From Patulibacter minatonensis DSM 18081 (GTDB lineage Bacteria > Actinomycetota > Thermoleophilia > Solirubrobacterales > Solirubrobacteraceae), in assembly GCF_000519325.1 (NCBI RefSeq), contig NZ_KI912613.1, positions 1,539,317 to 1,603,316 on the forward strand: a stretch of DNA of 64,000 nucleotides, in the 5' to 3' direction. This document shows positions 44,521 through 52,783 of the stretch, in pieces. Made by a program: the position numbers and the translations under genes. The number at the start of each line of letters is the position of its first letter. The first letter of the stretch is position 1. The notes below the pieces were generated by a model. It was not told where the DNA came from and did not search any database. It worked only from the letters and a program-made list of their open reading frames with translations.

Positions 44521-44706
44521 GGCTGCTCCACGCACGACACGGCACGGGTCCCGGAGGACGATGTCGACCCGAGGACGTGATGGTGGGCGTCCGCCGTCGC
44601 CGATCCCTGTCCCGGAGGTCTCAGGGTGGTATCGGCATCGTGGTCGGCGCGGCGGCGGTGCGTCGGTCCGCGTCCGCCCGCCCGCCGTCCCGGCCCCGCC
44701 CAGGAT

Positions 44707-45285
44707 TCAGGCCTTCCGCGCCGCCTTCAGCGCCTCCGCCCACCACACGAGGTCCGCCGCGAGGGTGTCGAGGCGCCGGTCCAACGAGGCGAGCATCTCG
44801 ACGTCGAAGGTGTCGGTCTTGAGCGCCGGGACCATCACGTCGGGGAGGATCGGGACGGAGGAGCGGATCGCGGCCATGTCCTGCTCCGCGGCGATCTGGC
44901 GCAGCTGCGTGATCGCCCGCGCGGCCCCGGTGCCGCCGTAGCCGACGTAGGCGATCGGCTTGCGACGGAGCTCGATCGAGAGGTGGTCCAGCGCGTTCTT
45001 CAGCACCGCCGGGACGCCGTGGTTGTACTCCGGGGTGACGACGACGTAGCCGTCGGCCCGGTCGATCGTGCCCGCCCATGCGGCGGTCACCTCGTCGGGG
45101 TAGGTCCGCCCCGCGTGCGCGGGGGGCGTCGCGAGGTCGTAGAACGGGAGCGGGTGGTCCCGCAGGTCCACGAGCTCGGCGTCGAGGTCCGTGCGCGCAC
45201 CGAGGCGGTCCATCACCCAGGCGGCGGGCCGCTCCCCGAAGCGCTTCGAGCGGGTGCTGGCGAGGACGACCTGGATCAGCGGCAT
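44707..45285 (-). CDS. NADPH-dependent FMN reductase family protein
   Basis: A 192-residue flavodoxin-fold enzyme with an STRSKRFGE phosphate-binding loop and the family block TPEYNHGVPAVLKNALD. Such enzymes reduce FMN or quinones with NAD(P)H. An iron-box-like site lies 25 bp before the ATG and a -10-like TACGAT (45298-45293) 7 nt before it, so it is likely expressed under iron shortage, where reduced flavin can free iron from ferric siderophores. The leaderless arrangement is inferred. Confidence 0.88.
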   Translation of the reverse strand: MPLIQVVLASTRSKRFGERPAAWVMDRLGARTDLDAELVDLRDHPLPFYDLATPPAHAGRTYPDEVTAAWAGTIDRADGYVVVTPEYNHGVPAVLKNALDHLSIELRRKPIAYVGYGGTGAARAITQLRQIAAEQDMAAIRSSVPILPDVMVPALKTDTFDVEMLASLDRRLDTLAADLVWWAEALKAARKA

Positions 45286-45292
45286 GGCCGGG

Positions 45293-45323
45293 ATCGTAGC
45301 CCGATGCCGTTAGGGTCGCCTAC
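45293..45323 (-). promoter_or_regulatory. Iron-box-like site and -10 box of the FMN reductase gene
   Basis: TTAGG-GTCG-CCTAC (45310-45323, plus-strand reading) matches 9 of 10 fixed bases of TTAGG-N4-CCTAA. The -10-like TACGAT (45298-45293, minus strand) is 7 nt upstream of the ATG at 45285. The box covers the -35 area. Confidence 0.58.
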
Positions 45324-45352
45324 GCGTCGGGTCCAGCCGGGGGCCCGCCGGG

Positions 45353-45808
45353 TCAGACGTGTCCGGCCGGCACGCGCTCCCAGCCCGAGCGCAGGTCGTC
45401 GAACTCGTCCCACGGCAGGTCCGGGGTCGCGGGACCCGGGGGATCCTCCGGGGGCGGGGGCGGGGTGGGTCGCCGCTGCCCGCCTCCGCCGCCACCCTCG
45501 TCGGTGCGGCGGGTCTCGGACGGGAGGGGCGGGTCCTTCCTCCCCGTCGTCAGGACGTAGAGCACCGCGAAGATCGCGACGACCGCGAGCAGGAGGAACG
45601 GCATCTGCGCGGGATGGGACTCCAGCAGGGTGCCCATCAGCAGGAACAGGCCGACGATCGCGCCGACCGCACCCACGGTCAGCAGGGTCACGAGGCCGGC
45701 CTTGCGCGCCCGGCCGAGCGCCCCGTCGGGCTTCAGCGATCCGGCGCCGTAGAGGAGGACGCCGCCGGCGACGATGGGTGCGAGCGGCTGCAGAGCGGCG
45801 AGCTGCAT
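45353..45808 (-). CDS. Small membrane protein with Gly/Pro-rich tail
   Basis: A 151-residue protein with three hydrophobic segments (about 8-22, 38-60, 68-86), then a cytoplasmic tail with a glycine run, a proline run and an acidic end (PWDEFDDL). No family is recognised. The -10-like TATGGT (45820-45815) stands 6 nt before the ATG at 45808. It lies between the reductase and the ECF41 gene on the same strand, apparently as its own unit. Confidence 0.62.
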   Translation of the reverse strand: MQLAALQPLAPIVAGGVLLYGAGSLKPDGALGRARKAGLVTLLTVGAVGAIVGLFLLMGTLLESHPAQMPFLLLAVVAIFAVLYVLTTGRKDPPLPSETRRTDEGGGGGGQRRPTPPPPPEDPPGPATPDLPWDEFDDLRSGWERVPAGHV

Positions 45809-45950
45809 CGCACGACCATAGGGGCTCCGGCCGGCGGTCGTGCGGATTCTTCCCCGACCGGACCACGACCGTGTGCGGCACAACCGCGCTCCTGCAGGGA
45901 CTTCCCGGGCGGGCACCGCGAATCGGGATGCGGTGGCACGACCCGCCCGC

Positions 45951-46817
45951 TCACCGCGCCAGGTGCGCGAGCTTCTCCGGGTTGCGCACGCTGCGCAGCG
46001 CCGCGATCCGCCCGTCGACCACGTCGATCGCGGTCACCGTCGTGACGGTCCCGTCGGCCCGCCGCAGCAGCAGCCCCGGCTGGCCGTTGACAGGGACCCG
46101 CTCGACGGCGACGACGTCCTCGCGCCCGCGCAGGCGCGCGGTGTGGACGAGGAACCGCGCCACGTCGGCGGGACCGCGGACGGGACGCAGCGCCGCCCGG
46201 ACGACCCCACCGCCGTCGCCCCACAGGACGACGTCCTCGGCCAGGAGCGCCTCGAGGCCCCGGAGGTCCCCCTCGTCGACCGCGGCGACGAAGCGGTCCA
46301 GCAGCCGCTCGCGGGCCGCGTCGTCGGCGTCGAACCGCGGTCGGCCGGCGGCGACGTGCTTCTTCGCCCGCGTCACCAGCTGCCTCGTGTTGGCCTCCTC
46401 GCGGTCGACGATCTCGGCGATCCGCGCGTAGTCGTAGTCGAAGACCTCCCGCAGCAGGAACGCCGCCCGCTCCACCGGCGTCAGACGCTCGAGCGCGACG
46501 AGCAACGCCTGCGACAGGGTGTCGGCCAGCTCGCTCTGCGCGGCCGGTCCTGGTCCGGGATCGACGAGCAGCGGCTCCGGCAGCCACGGTCCCACGTACG
46601 CCTCGCGTCGCACGCGGGCGGAGCGCAGGACGTCGATCGACAGCCGCGTCGCCACGGTCGTCACCCAGGCGTCCGGGTTCTCGACGTCGCCCGGCTCCCG
46701 GTCCAGTCGGACGACCGCCTCCTGCGCGACGTCCTCCGCCTCGGCGACTGAGCCGAGCATCCGGTAGGCGACCTGGAAGGCGGTGCGTCGGGCGTTCTGG
46801 AGCGGTGCGGGCGGCAT
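45951..46817 (-). CDS. ECF41-type RNA polymerase sigma factor with SnoaL-like C-terminal domain
   Basis: A 288-residue sigma factor. Sigma region 2 (about 8-72) and region 4 (about 98-155) are joined by a linker carrying WLPEPL (78-83), diagnostic of ECF41. A C-terminal SnoaL-like domain (about 165-288) has the DGGG motif (about 201) and NPEKL (about 280), the parts known to tune ECF41 activity in place of an anti-sigma factor. The promoter TGTCACA-N16-CGTC is the published ECF41 target, so the gene should be autoregulated. The same promoter stands before the carboxymuconolactone-decarboxylase-like gene at 49468, its usual type of partner. Confidence 0.93.
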   Translation of the reverse strand: MPPAPLQNARRTAFQVAYRMLGSVAEAEDVAQEAVVRLDREPGDVENPDAWVTTVATRLSIDVLRSARVRREAYVGPWLPEPLLVDPGPGPAAQSELADTLSQALLVALERLTPVERAAFLLREVFDYDYARIAEIVDREEANTRQLVTRAKKHVAAGRPRFDADDAARERLLDRFVAAVDEGDLRGLEALLAEDVVLWGDGGGVVRAALRPVRGPADVARFLVHTARLRGREDVVAVERVPVNGQPGLLLRRADGTVTTVTAIDVVDGRIAALRSVRNPEKLAHLAR

Positions 46818-46827
46818 CTGCAGGTCC

Positions 46828-46854
46828 GACGGTCCGGGGACCCGTCCTGTGACA
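46828..46854 (-). promoter_or_regulatory. ECF41 promoter (autoregulation)
   Basis: On the minus strand TGTCACA (46854-46848), a 16-bp spacer, then CGTC (46831-46828), an exact match to the ECF41 consensus. It lies 10 bp before the ATG of the sigma factor. Confidence 0.85.
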
Positions 46855-46955
46855 GCCGATCACGTCCGGGGTCCGGACGCCACCCCGGGAGCCACCCGAC
46901 CGCCGTTCGGCCCGATGCCCCGACACCCGGTGCGGACGGCGTCTACGGTGGGCCC

Positions 46956-48173
46956 ATGGACGGTCCGGGCACCAGCGACGTCATCGGCGATCCGCACGCG
47001 GTGGGGGCGATGGCGGCGCTGGCGCGTCCCCACGTCGTCTCCTGGGACGAGCACGGGACGTCCGCGACCGCGCCGCTCGACGAGCTCGTCCCGTGGTGGC
47101 GGTCCGTCGCCGCGGCGGCCGGCGGGACGGTCGACGGCGGGGCCGCCGGCGGCGCCGTGCGTGTCGGCCGGGACCGCGACGGCCGCGCGCGGATCGTCGA
47201 GGCCGCCGTGGGCGGCGCGCTGCTCGCGGCGGCGAGCCGGGAGGACGCGGAGGGGCTCGACGACGCCCTCGTGCCGGGCGGCGGGCTCTGGTCGATCGCC
47301 GTCGCCGGGCCGAGCGGGGAGCAGCGCGAGTTCCACGTCGTCCTGCTGCTCGGCGACGAGCCCCGGGTCTGGGGCAGCACGACCGCCACCGGCTCGACGA
47401 TGGCGCTCGTCCTCGACGCGACGGACGCCGACCCGGGGACGACGGTCGCGGTGGCCGTCGACGACGGGGAGGCCGCGAGCGACCGTCCGGTCGACGCGGT
47501 GCTCCGGGTCACCGGAGGCGTGGCCGTCCCCGTTCGACGGCACGTCACGTCCGCGGACCTCGAGCGCCGGACGGAGGAGCTGATGCGGGAGCTGCTGGCC
47601 GGCGTCGATGCCGACGTGCTCGCCGGCGGCGCCGCGGAGTGGCTCGCGTCCTTCGAGACCGCACACCGGCACGCGACGAACGACCTCACGGCGCGCGGGA
47701 CCGCCGTCGCCGCCGCGTGGGGGGCCGACCTGGCCCCGCCCTCGGTGGTGGTCGTGCGGCTGTCACCGGTCGGCGCGGCCCCCGACTGGTCGGGCCACCC
47801 GGGCACCCGGTTCGAGGACGTCGTCCGGCGGCGGCTGTTCCGCCCGACCGTCGTCGACGTCCGTGGTCGCGTCCCGGTCGCCCCCGTCACCGCCTGGACG
47901 CGGTCCGATCGCGGCGACGAGCCGTGGCGGACCCTCCGTGGCCTGCGCGAGCTGCCGCCGCTGGACGACGACGCCCAGGGCCGGGTCGCGCAGGCCCTGG
48001 TGCGGCTCGAGGAGCTCGAGCTCGACGTGGTCGGCGCGATCAACCGCGCGACGGCGGCCGCGGGGCGGGACACCGTCGCGATCGTCGTCGCGCCGGACGG
48101 CCGTCCGGCGCCCCGCATCGACCGGTGGTGGCCGGCGGACGTCCGCCCGGACGACCGGCGTCGCCTGACCTGA
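46956..48173 (+). CDS. Hypothetical protein, tandem paralogue 1
   Basis: A 405-residue acidic soluble protein with no signal peptide or membrane helix. The N-terminal part (about 5-215) is shared with the next gene: SD-IGDP-AV, PLDELVPWWRSVA, RVGRD-GRARIVE and a later VT-ADLE/T-GEIE segment. The C-terminal half (about 215-405) is unique to this copy and has a helical region followed by FEDVVRRRLFRPTVVDVRG. No known family was recognised. A -10-like TACGGT (46944-46949) ends 6 nt before the ATG. It is divergent from the ECF41 gene. Confidence 0.72.
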   Translation: MDGPGTSDVIGDPHAVGAMAALARPHVVSWDEHGTSATAPLDELVPWWRSVAAAAGGTVDGGAAGGAVRVGRDRDGRARIVEAAVGGALLAAASREDAEGLDDALVPGGGLWSIAVAGPSGEQREFHVVLLLGDEPRVWGSTTATGSTMALVLDATDADPGTTVAVAVDDGEAASDRPVDAVLRVTGGVAVPVRRHVTSADLERRTEELMRELLAGVDADVLAGGAAEWLASFETAHRHATNDLTARGTAVAAAWGADLAPPSVVVVRLSPVGAAPDWSGHPGTRFEDVVRRRLFRPTVVDVRGRVPVAPVTAWTRSDRGDEPWRTLRGLRELPPLDDDAQGRVAQALVRLEELELDVVGAINRATAAAGRDTVAIVVAPDGRPAPRIDRWWPADVRPDDRRRLT

Positions 48174-48243
48174 TCGGCGGGCGGGCGCGGACGCGGTCGG
48201 CGTCGTGCGCCGCTCGCGGTCCCGGCCGACTAGCGTAGGCACC

Positions 48244-48981
48244 ATGGGCGCCGGCTCCAGTGACGCGATCGGGGACCCGGACGCCGTGCGGTCGCTGACC
48301 GACGACGCCCGGCGCTCGGTCGTCGCCTGGGAGGACGGCGTCGCGTCGCCCACCGTCCCGCTCGACGAGCTCGTGCCCTGGTGGCGCAGCGTGGCGGACG
48401 GGCTGTCCGGCGGCGATGAACGACCGTCGGCCGAGCTCCGGGTCGGCCGGGACGCCGAGGGCCGTGCGCGGATCGTCGAGCCTGCGGGGGGCGGTCCGGC
48501 ACTGGCGGTCGCCGGTCCGGAAGACGTCGGCGACCTCGAGGACGTCCTCGTGGCCACGAGCGCCTACTGGTCGGTCGCGCTGACGGGACCCGACGGGACG
48601 CCGCCCGAGATGCACTCGGCGATCCTCGTCGGCGGCGCCGTCCGGACGTGGACGTGGGACGGCCCCGCCGGGACGACGACCGCGGTGGTGCTCGGCCCCG
48701 GACGGGGCGCGGCCGACCCGTCGCAGGACGGCACCGCCGCCGCGCGGCCGGGGGACGACCCGGTCGACGGGGCGACGACCGTGGCCGCCGTGCGGACCGT
48801 GGACCCGGACGACGAGCCGGACCCGGACCGGCCCGCGGACCTCGTGCTGCGGATCACGCCGGACGCCGTGGTCCGGGTCGGGGTCGAGGTGACGGCGGGC
48901 GAGATCGAGTGGGCCTACGAGACGCTCATGCAGGACCTCGTCGGCGGGGCGCTCGCCGACTGGGGCGAGCCCGGCGCCTGA
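48244..48981 (+). CDS. Hypothetical protein, tandem paralogue 2
   Basis: A 245-residue soluble acidic protein. It matches the N-terminal region of the preceding protein over its length (PLDELVPWWRSVA, RVGRDAEGRARIVE, YWSVA-TGPDG) with an extra acidic Asp/Pro-rich insert (about 160-200), and lacks the other's C-terminal half. It ends in an Asp-Trp-Gly-Glu stretch. A -10-like TAGCGT (48231-48236) stands 7 nt before the ATG. The pair arose by tandem duplication, followed by loss or gain of the C-terminal part. Function unknown. Confidence 0.72.
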   Translation: MGAGSSDAIGDPDAVRSLTDDARRSVVAWEDGVASPTVPLDELVPWWRSVADGLSGGDERPSAELRVGRDAEGRARIVEPAGGGPALAVAGPEDVGDLEDVLVATSAYWSVALTGPDGTPPEMHSAILVGGAVRTWTWDGPAGTTTAVVLGPGRGAADPSQDGTAAARPGDDPVDGATTVAAVRTVDPDDEPDPDRPADLVLRITPDAVVRVGVEVTAGEIEWAYETLMQDLVGGALADWGEPGA

Positions 48982-48988
48982 GACCCGC

Positions 48989-49468
48989 CTACGCGGCGTC
49001 CCAGCTCGCCGGCACCATCCGCGTCGCGACGGCCACGCGGTTCCACGCGTTGATCGCGGCGATCTGGAACAGCACGTGCGAGAGCTCGGCGTCGTCGAGA
49101 TGCCGGGCGGCCTCGCCCCAGACGTCGTCGGGGACCTGCGTCTCCGCGACGAGCGTCACCGCGTCGGTCAGCGCGAGGACCGCCTTCTCGCGGGCGTCGA
49201 AGTACGGGCTCTCCGCGTGGGCGGGCAGCTGGGCGAGCCGGACGTCGCTCTCGCCCTGGGCCTTCGCGTCGGTCCAGTGCATGTCGAGGCAGAACGCGCA
49301 GCCGTTGATCTGCGACGCCCGGAGCTTGATCAGCTCCTTGAGGACGGGGTCCAGGTCGATGCGCTGCTCGACCCGGCCGAGGGCGGCGGCGACGGCTCCG
49401 GCGTGCTGCATGGCGTCCAGGCGCGGGCCGTGGGTGGTCGTGGTGGTGGGGGTCTCGGTGGTGGTCAT
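48989..49468 (-). CDS. Carboxymuconolactone decarboxylase/AhpD-like protein (ECF41 partner)
   Basis: A 159-residue protein of the CMD/AhpD fold with the redox motif CAFCLDMH (CxxC plus His). Such proteins act as peroxidase-like or decarboxylase enzymes. CMD-type genes are among the standard target genes of ECF41 sigma factors, and the promoter here is an exact TGTCACA-N16-CGTC. The ATG at 49468 follows the CGTC by 8 nt; the frame extends upstream to 49504 but that would lie inside the promoter. It is convergent with the tandem paralogues. Confidence 0.9.
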   Translation of the reverse strand: MTTTETPTTTTTHGPRLDAMQHAGAVAAALGRVEQRIDLDPVLKELIKLRASQINGCAFCLDMHWTDAKAQGESDVRLAQLPAHAESPYFDAREKAVLALTDAVTLVAETQVPDDVWGEAARHLDDAELSHVLFQIAAINAWNRVAVATRMVPASWDAA

Positions 49469-49476
49469 GTCCCTTC

Positions 49477-49503
49477 GACGGGACGGGGTGTCCGCGTGTG
49501 ACA
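49477..49503 (-). promoter_or_regulatory. ECF41 promoter of the CMD gene
   Basis: On the minus strand TGTCACA (49503-49497), 16-bp spacer, CGTC (49480-49477). Motif and spacing are identical to the sigma factor's own promoter 2.6 kb away. Confidence 0.85.
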
Positions 49504-49516
49504 TGCCGCCGTCGGA

Positions 49517-50401
49517 TCAGGCGGTCGTCGGCCCCGTGAGGAACGCGACCGTCCGGTCGAACACCTCGTCGGTGTCGAGCATCGGCCAGTGGCCGCCGTC
49601 GACGAGCGCGGTCTCCACCGGACCACCGAGCGCCCGGGCGAGGACGTCCATCTCGCCGCTGCCGACGTACGGGTCGTCGGCGCCCCAGATCACGAGCGCG
49701 GGTGCGGTGACGTCCGCGAGACGGTCGCCGTAGCGGCCGAGGACCTCCGGGCCGGCGGACCGGTACAGCGCGAGGATCGCGCGCTTCATCGCCGGGTCGA
49801 GATCGCGCCGGATGCGATCCAGCAGGTCGGCGTCGAGCGGACGGAGCCCCGGGCGCTGCAGGCGCGTCAGCAGCTTGATCGTGAACCGGTTGAACACCGT
49901 CATGCCGACCTCGCCGACGACCCGCGGGCGCCACAGGTACGTGGCCAGCCAGTGCCAGCGGTAGTCCGCCGACAGCGGCACGACGTCGATCGCCACCAGC
50001 CGCCGGATCCGCCCGGGACGTCGCGCCGCGGCGGCGAGCGCGAGGCTGCCCCAGTCGTGGACGACGAGGTCGAAGCGCGGGACGTCGAGCGCGTCCACGA
50101 AGGCGTCGAACCACGCGACGTAGGCGTCGAGCGACGCGTCGAACCGCGCGGGGTCCGGGCGCCCGGAGCGACCGAAGCCTGGGAGGTCCGGCGCCACGAC
50201 CCGCCCGAGCTCCGCGGAGCGCCGGAGGAGCGGGAGCCACGCGTCGGCCGAGTCCGGGTTGCCGTGCACGCAGATCGTCGGCACGTCGCCGGTGCCGGCG
50301 TCGTGGAGGAACGTGTCGATCCCGCCGGCGTCGAGGCGTCTGGAGGGGACGGCGTCGGGTGTCGCGCCGCTGCTGGAGGACGGGGTCTCGAAGACGGACA
50401 T
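49517..50401 (-). CDS. Alpha/beta-hydrolase, haloalkane dehalogenase/epoxide hydrolase-like
   Basis: A 294-residue hydrolase with oxyanion-hole HGNPDSADAW, nucleophile Asp-116 in VVHDWGS (an Asp, as in haloalkane dehalogenases and epoxide hydrolases, rather than Ser), acid Asp at about 242-243 (WGADDPYV) and catalytic His-271 (GGHWPMLD). The substrate is unknown. It is divergent from an HxlR regulator, with a short palindrome in the shared promoter region. The ATG at 50401 is chosen; an upstream in-frame ATG at 50464 would run through the regulator's promoter. Confidence 0.87.
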   Translation of the reverse strand: MSVFETPSSSSGATPDAVPSRRLDAGGIDTFLHDAGTGDVPTICVHGNPDSADAWLPLLRRSAELGRVVAPDLPGFGRSGRPDPARFDASLDAYVAWFDAFVDALDVPRFDLVVHDWGSLALAAAARRPGRIRRLVAIDVVPLSADYRWHWLATYLWRPRVVGEVGMTVFNRFTIKLLTRLQRPGLRPLDADLLDRIRRDLDPAMKRAILALYRSAGPEVLGRYGDRLADVTAPALVIWGADDPYVGSGEMDVLARALGGPVETALVDGGHWPMLDTDEVFDRTVAFLTGPTTA

Positions 50402-50424
50402 GGGCTGCTCGGTGGTGGCGGGTG

Positions 50425-50439
50425 GTCCAGATTGTGGAC
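50425..50439. promoter_or_regulatory. Inverted repeat, probable HxlR operator
   Basis: GTCCA-GATTG-TGGAC is a perfect 5-bp inverted repeat with a 5-bp centre, midway between the divergent hydrolase and HxlR genes. A -10-like TACCGT (50451-50456) is 6 nt before the ATG of the HxlR gene. Confidence 0.45.
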
Positions 50440-50462
50440 TGACTGCGCGGTACCGTACCGGC

Positions 50463-50927
50463 ATGGGTCCGGAAGCGCTACCGAGTCCGCGGACGTGCTC
50501 GATGACCGACGCCGTGGCGGTGCTCGGGGACAGTCACACGCTGCCGCTGCTGCGCGAGATCCTCTACGGCTACCGTCGGTTCTCCGAGCTCGCGACGCTG
50601 ACCGGGGCGCCCCGGTCGCTCCTGACCTCCCGGCTGCGCCGGCTCGAGGCCGCGGGCGTCGTCACCCGTCGTCGCTACTCCGAGCGACCGCCGCGGGACG
50701 AGTACGTGCTGACGGAGGCCGGCGTCGACCTCGTCCCGGTCCTCCTCGCACTGAAGGTCTGGGGGGACCGCCACACCGGCGGGGACGCCACGCCGACGGC
50801 GATCTTCCGCCACCGCTGCGGCGCGGAGCTCCACCCGGTCTCGGTCTGTGGTGCCTGCGGCGAGGAGATCCGCGCCGGCGAGTTCGACGTCGCGGGCGGG
50901 ACGCACCCGCCGGTCCTCAGGCCGTGA
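50463..50927 (+). CDS. HxlR-family transcriptional regulator
   Basis: A 154-residue winged-helix regulator. The HxlR core is seen in CSMTDAVAVLGDSHTLPLLREI, split here by normal helix turns, then RFSELATLTGAPRSLLTSRLRRLEAAG and the wing ending DEYVLTEAG. A C-terminal extension (about 105-154) has four Cys and two His (HRCGAEL, CGACGEE), a possible metal- or redox-binding zinc-ribbon-like part. It probably controls itself and the divergent hydrolase. Confidence 0.9.
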   Translation: MGPEALPSPRTCSMTDAVAVLGDSHTLPLLREILYGYRRFSELATLTGAPRSLLTSRLRRLEAAGVVTRRRYSERPPRDEYVLTEAGVDLVPVLLALKVWGDRHTGGDATPTAIFRHRCGAELHPVSVCGACGEEIRAGEFDVAGGTHPPVLRP

Positions 50928-51166
50928 CGGACCGGCGGTCGCGCGGTCGTCGCGTGCAACAAAAGGTCCAGGCGATCGGGTGACGTGTCAGATCGGACGC
51001 CCGACTCGACGACCACTTCTGGACTCGCGCGCCCAGGGTTCCGCGCGACGACGTCCGGTTCGCAGGCCGTCGGATGCCGTAGGTTCCGGCCCGACAGCGC
51101 ACGGCCGTGCCGTCCTTCCCACGTCCCAGCCCGACGCGTCGTCGGCTCGCCAACACCAGAGGTCTC
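50928..51166. other. Intergenic stretch before the secreted protein gene
   Basis: No gene was found. A -10-like TAGGTT lies at 51080-51085, which would give a leader of about 75 nt before the ATG at 51167. No operator or terminator was recognised. Confidence 0.4.
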
Positions 51167-52777
51167 ATGTCACGTCGTCTCTCGCTCGGATCAGCAGCGT
51201 TGCTCGCTGTAGCCGCCGTCCCATCGTCGGCGTCCGCCGCCGAACTCGGTGCACCGATCGCGCAGCTCCCGGTCAGCTGTGCATCAGGGAAAAACGCCAC
51301 CACGTCGCTCGCACCATTCGGCATCGATCGCCCCAACCTCGTCGGTCGCGTCACTCACACCGCGGGCACCGGCTTCCCGACCCTCGTCGTCAGTGGCGGC
51401 GACGCCGATTCGTCTACGAGCCTCGGCGCTGACGCCGACGATCGATTCGTCGTGACGTACAGCTCGACATGGTTCTCCAGGTTCGGAGCGAACGCGTCAC
51501 CGACCGCGACCCTCTACTGCGGAGCAGGCGCCCGATCGGCGACCGTGGCCTTCTACGCGACACCGACCCCACCAGTCGCGTACCCGGCTTCGAAGCTGTC
51601 GACCGGCACGGATTCGTTGCCGTTCCTGGTGCCTTCGCGCGCCACGTTCGTGGCCGACGTCAGCGTGACCCAGGGCGCCGTCAGGGTGTACGGCACGAGC
51701 AATCAGACGGTTACGGGCGCCGCGACCGTCCCGCTGGGCCAGCTCTACGCATCCCCGACCCCGCAGAGCGTCGGGATCGAGAAGCTCGACGGACCTCAGG
51801 CCCGGTATCAGGTTTCCGTTCGACCGCTGCCCGTCGCGATCTCCGGTGCCAGCGCTCCCGCGGTCGCGCAGGCAGCGAGCGCCTCGACCGTGAGGTACTC
51901 GCTCGACGGCGACACGACGGTCTCGTTCGCGATCCTCGACGCCACCGGGGCGGTCCGTCGGGCGTACGCGCCGTTCGCGGTGACGTCGGGCGCCCGGAGC
52001 TTCACGTACGACGGGCTCGACGGAGCAGGTCTGCCGTTGCCCGACGGGGCGTACACGCTGCAGATCCGCTCCGCCGATCCCTACGGCGGATCGAACACGC
52101 AGAACGTCCCGGTCGCCTTCGACAGCAGCGCACCGCAGATCGCTCTCACCCAGCCGTCGAGCAGCACGGCGCCGAGCGCCGTGGTCATCACCGATCCTGC
52201 GGGTCTTGCGTACGACACCGATGTCGTCGCCGGCGAAGCGTCGGCGAGGGTCCGCGAGGACTCGAACGGCACGTCCACCCAGAGCCGCTACACGATCACC
52301 CCGCCCTCGAGCGGGTGGACCAGCGCGTCGGCGGTGACCGTCCGTGCCGTCGACAAGCTCGGGAACAGCACGTCGCAGACCCTGAAGATCGCCGTTCCGT
52401 CGAAGGCGCCGACCGGTGGCGGGTCGGCCGGCGGGTCCGGTCCCGTCGGGACGGGGTCGGGGATCCTGCGGGGGACGGCGACGATGAGGATCAGCGCGGC
52501 CCGTTCGACAGGCGCCCTCGTCCGCGGGACGGGGTCGAAAATCGGCGCCCGGGTCACGGTCCGACTGCGGATCGCGAAGGCCCTCGCACGGAAGTACCGC
52601 CTGCCGGTCGACATCGGAAAGGCATCGACCTCCATCGGTGGGGATCGCACCTTCGCGGTGAAGGTCCGCATCTCGAAGACGGCGGCCAAACGCCTGCGCA
52701 AGCGGTCCTCGACGAAGCTGTCGATCGTCGTCGCCGGCGGCAAGGCGCTGCGGAGCAGCGTGCAATTGCGCCGGTAG
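51167..52777 (+). CDS. Secreted protein with FlgD-like Ig segment and basic C-terminal domain
   Basis: A 536-residue exported protein. A signal peptide ends at ASA (about residue 25). The middle part includes FTYDGLDGAGLPLPDGAYTL, a pattern like FlgD-type Ig modules, and a further Ig-like region. A Gly/Ser-rich linker (about 430-446) and a basic beta domain (about 447-536) follow, similar in character to the tails of the proteins at 38277 and 40332. AGAGG lies just before the ATG; an in-frame GTG at 51107 is less likely. It ends 6 bp from the convergent hsdR gene, which marks the left edge of the restriction locus. Confidence 0.75.
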   Translation: MSRRLSLGSAALLAVAAVPSSASAAELGAPIAQLPVSCASGKNATTSLAPFGIDRPNLVGRVTHTAGTGFPTLVVSGGDADSSTSLGADADDRFVVTYSSTWFSRFGANASPTATLYCGAGARSATVAFYATPTPPVAYPASKLSTGTDSLPFLVPSRATFVADVSVTQGAVRVYGTSNQTVTGAATVPLGQLYASPTPQSVGIEKLDGPQARYQVSVRPLPVAISGASAPAVAQAASASTVRYSLDGDTTVSFAILDATGAVRRAYAPFAVTSGARSFTYDGLDGAGLPLPDGAYTLQIRSADPYGGSNTQNVPVAFDSSAPQIALTQPSSSTAPSAVVITDPAGLAYDTDVVAGEASARVREDSNGTSTQSRYTITPPSSGWTSASAVTVRAVDKLGNSTSQTLKIAVPSKAPTGGGSAGGSGPVGTGSGILRGTATMRISAARSTGALVRGTGSKIGARVTVRLRIAKALARKYRLPVDIGKASTSIGGDRTFAVKVRISKTAAKRLRKRSSTKLSIVVAGGKALRSSVQLRR

Positions 52778-52783
52778 CCCGCT

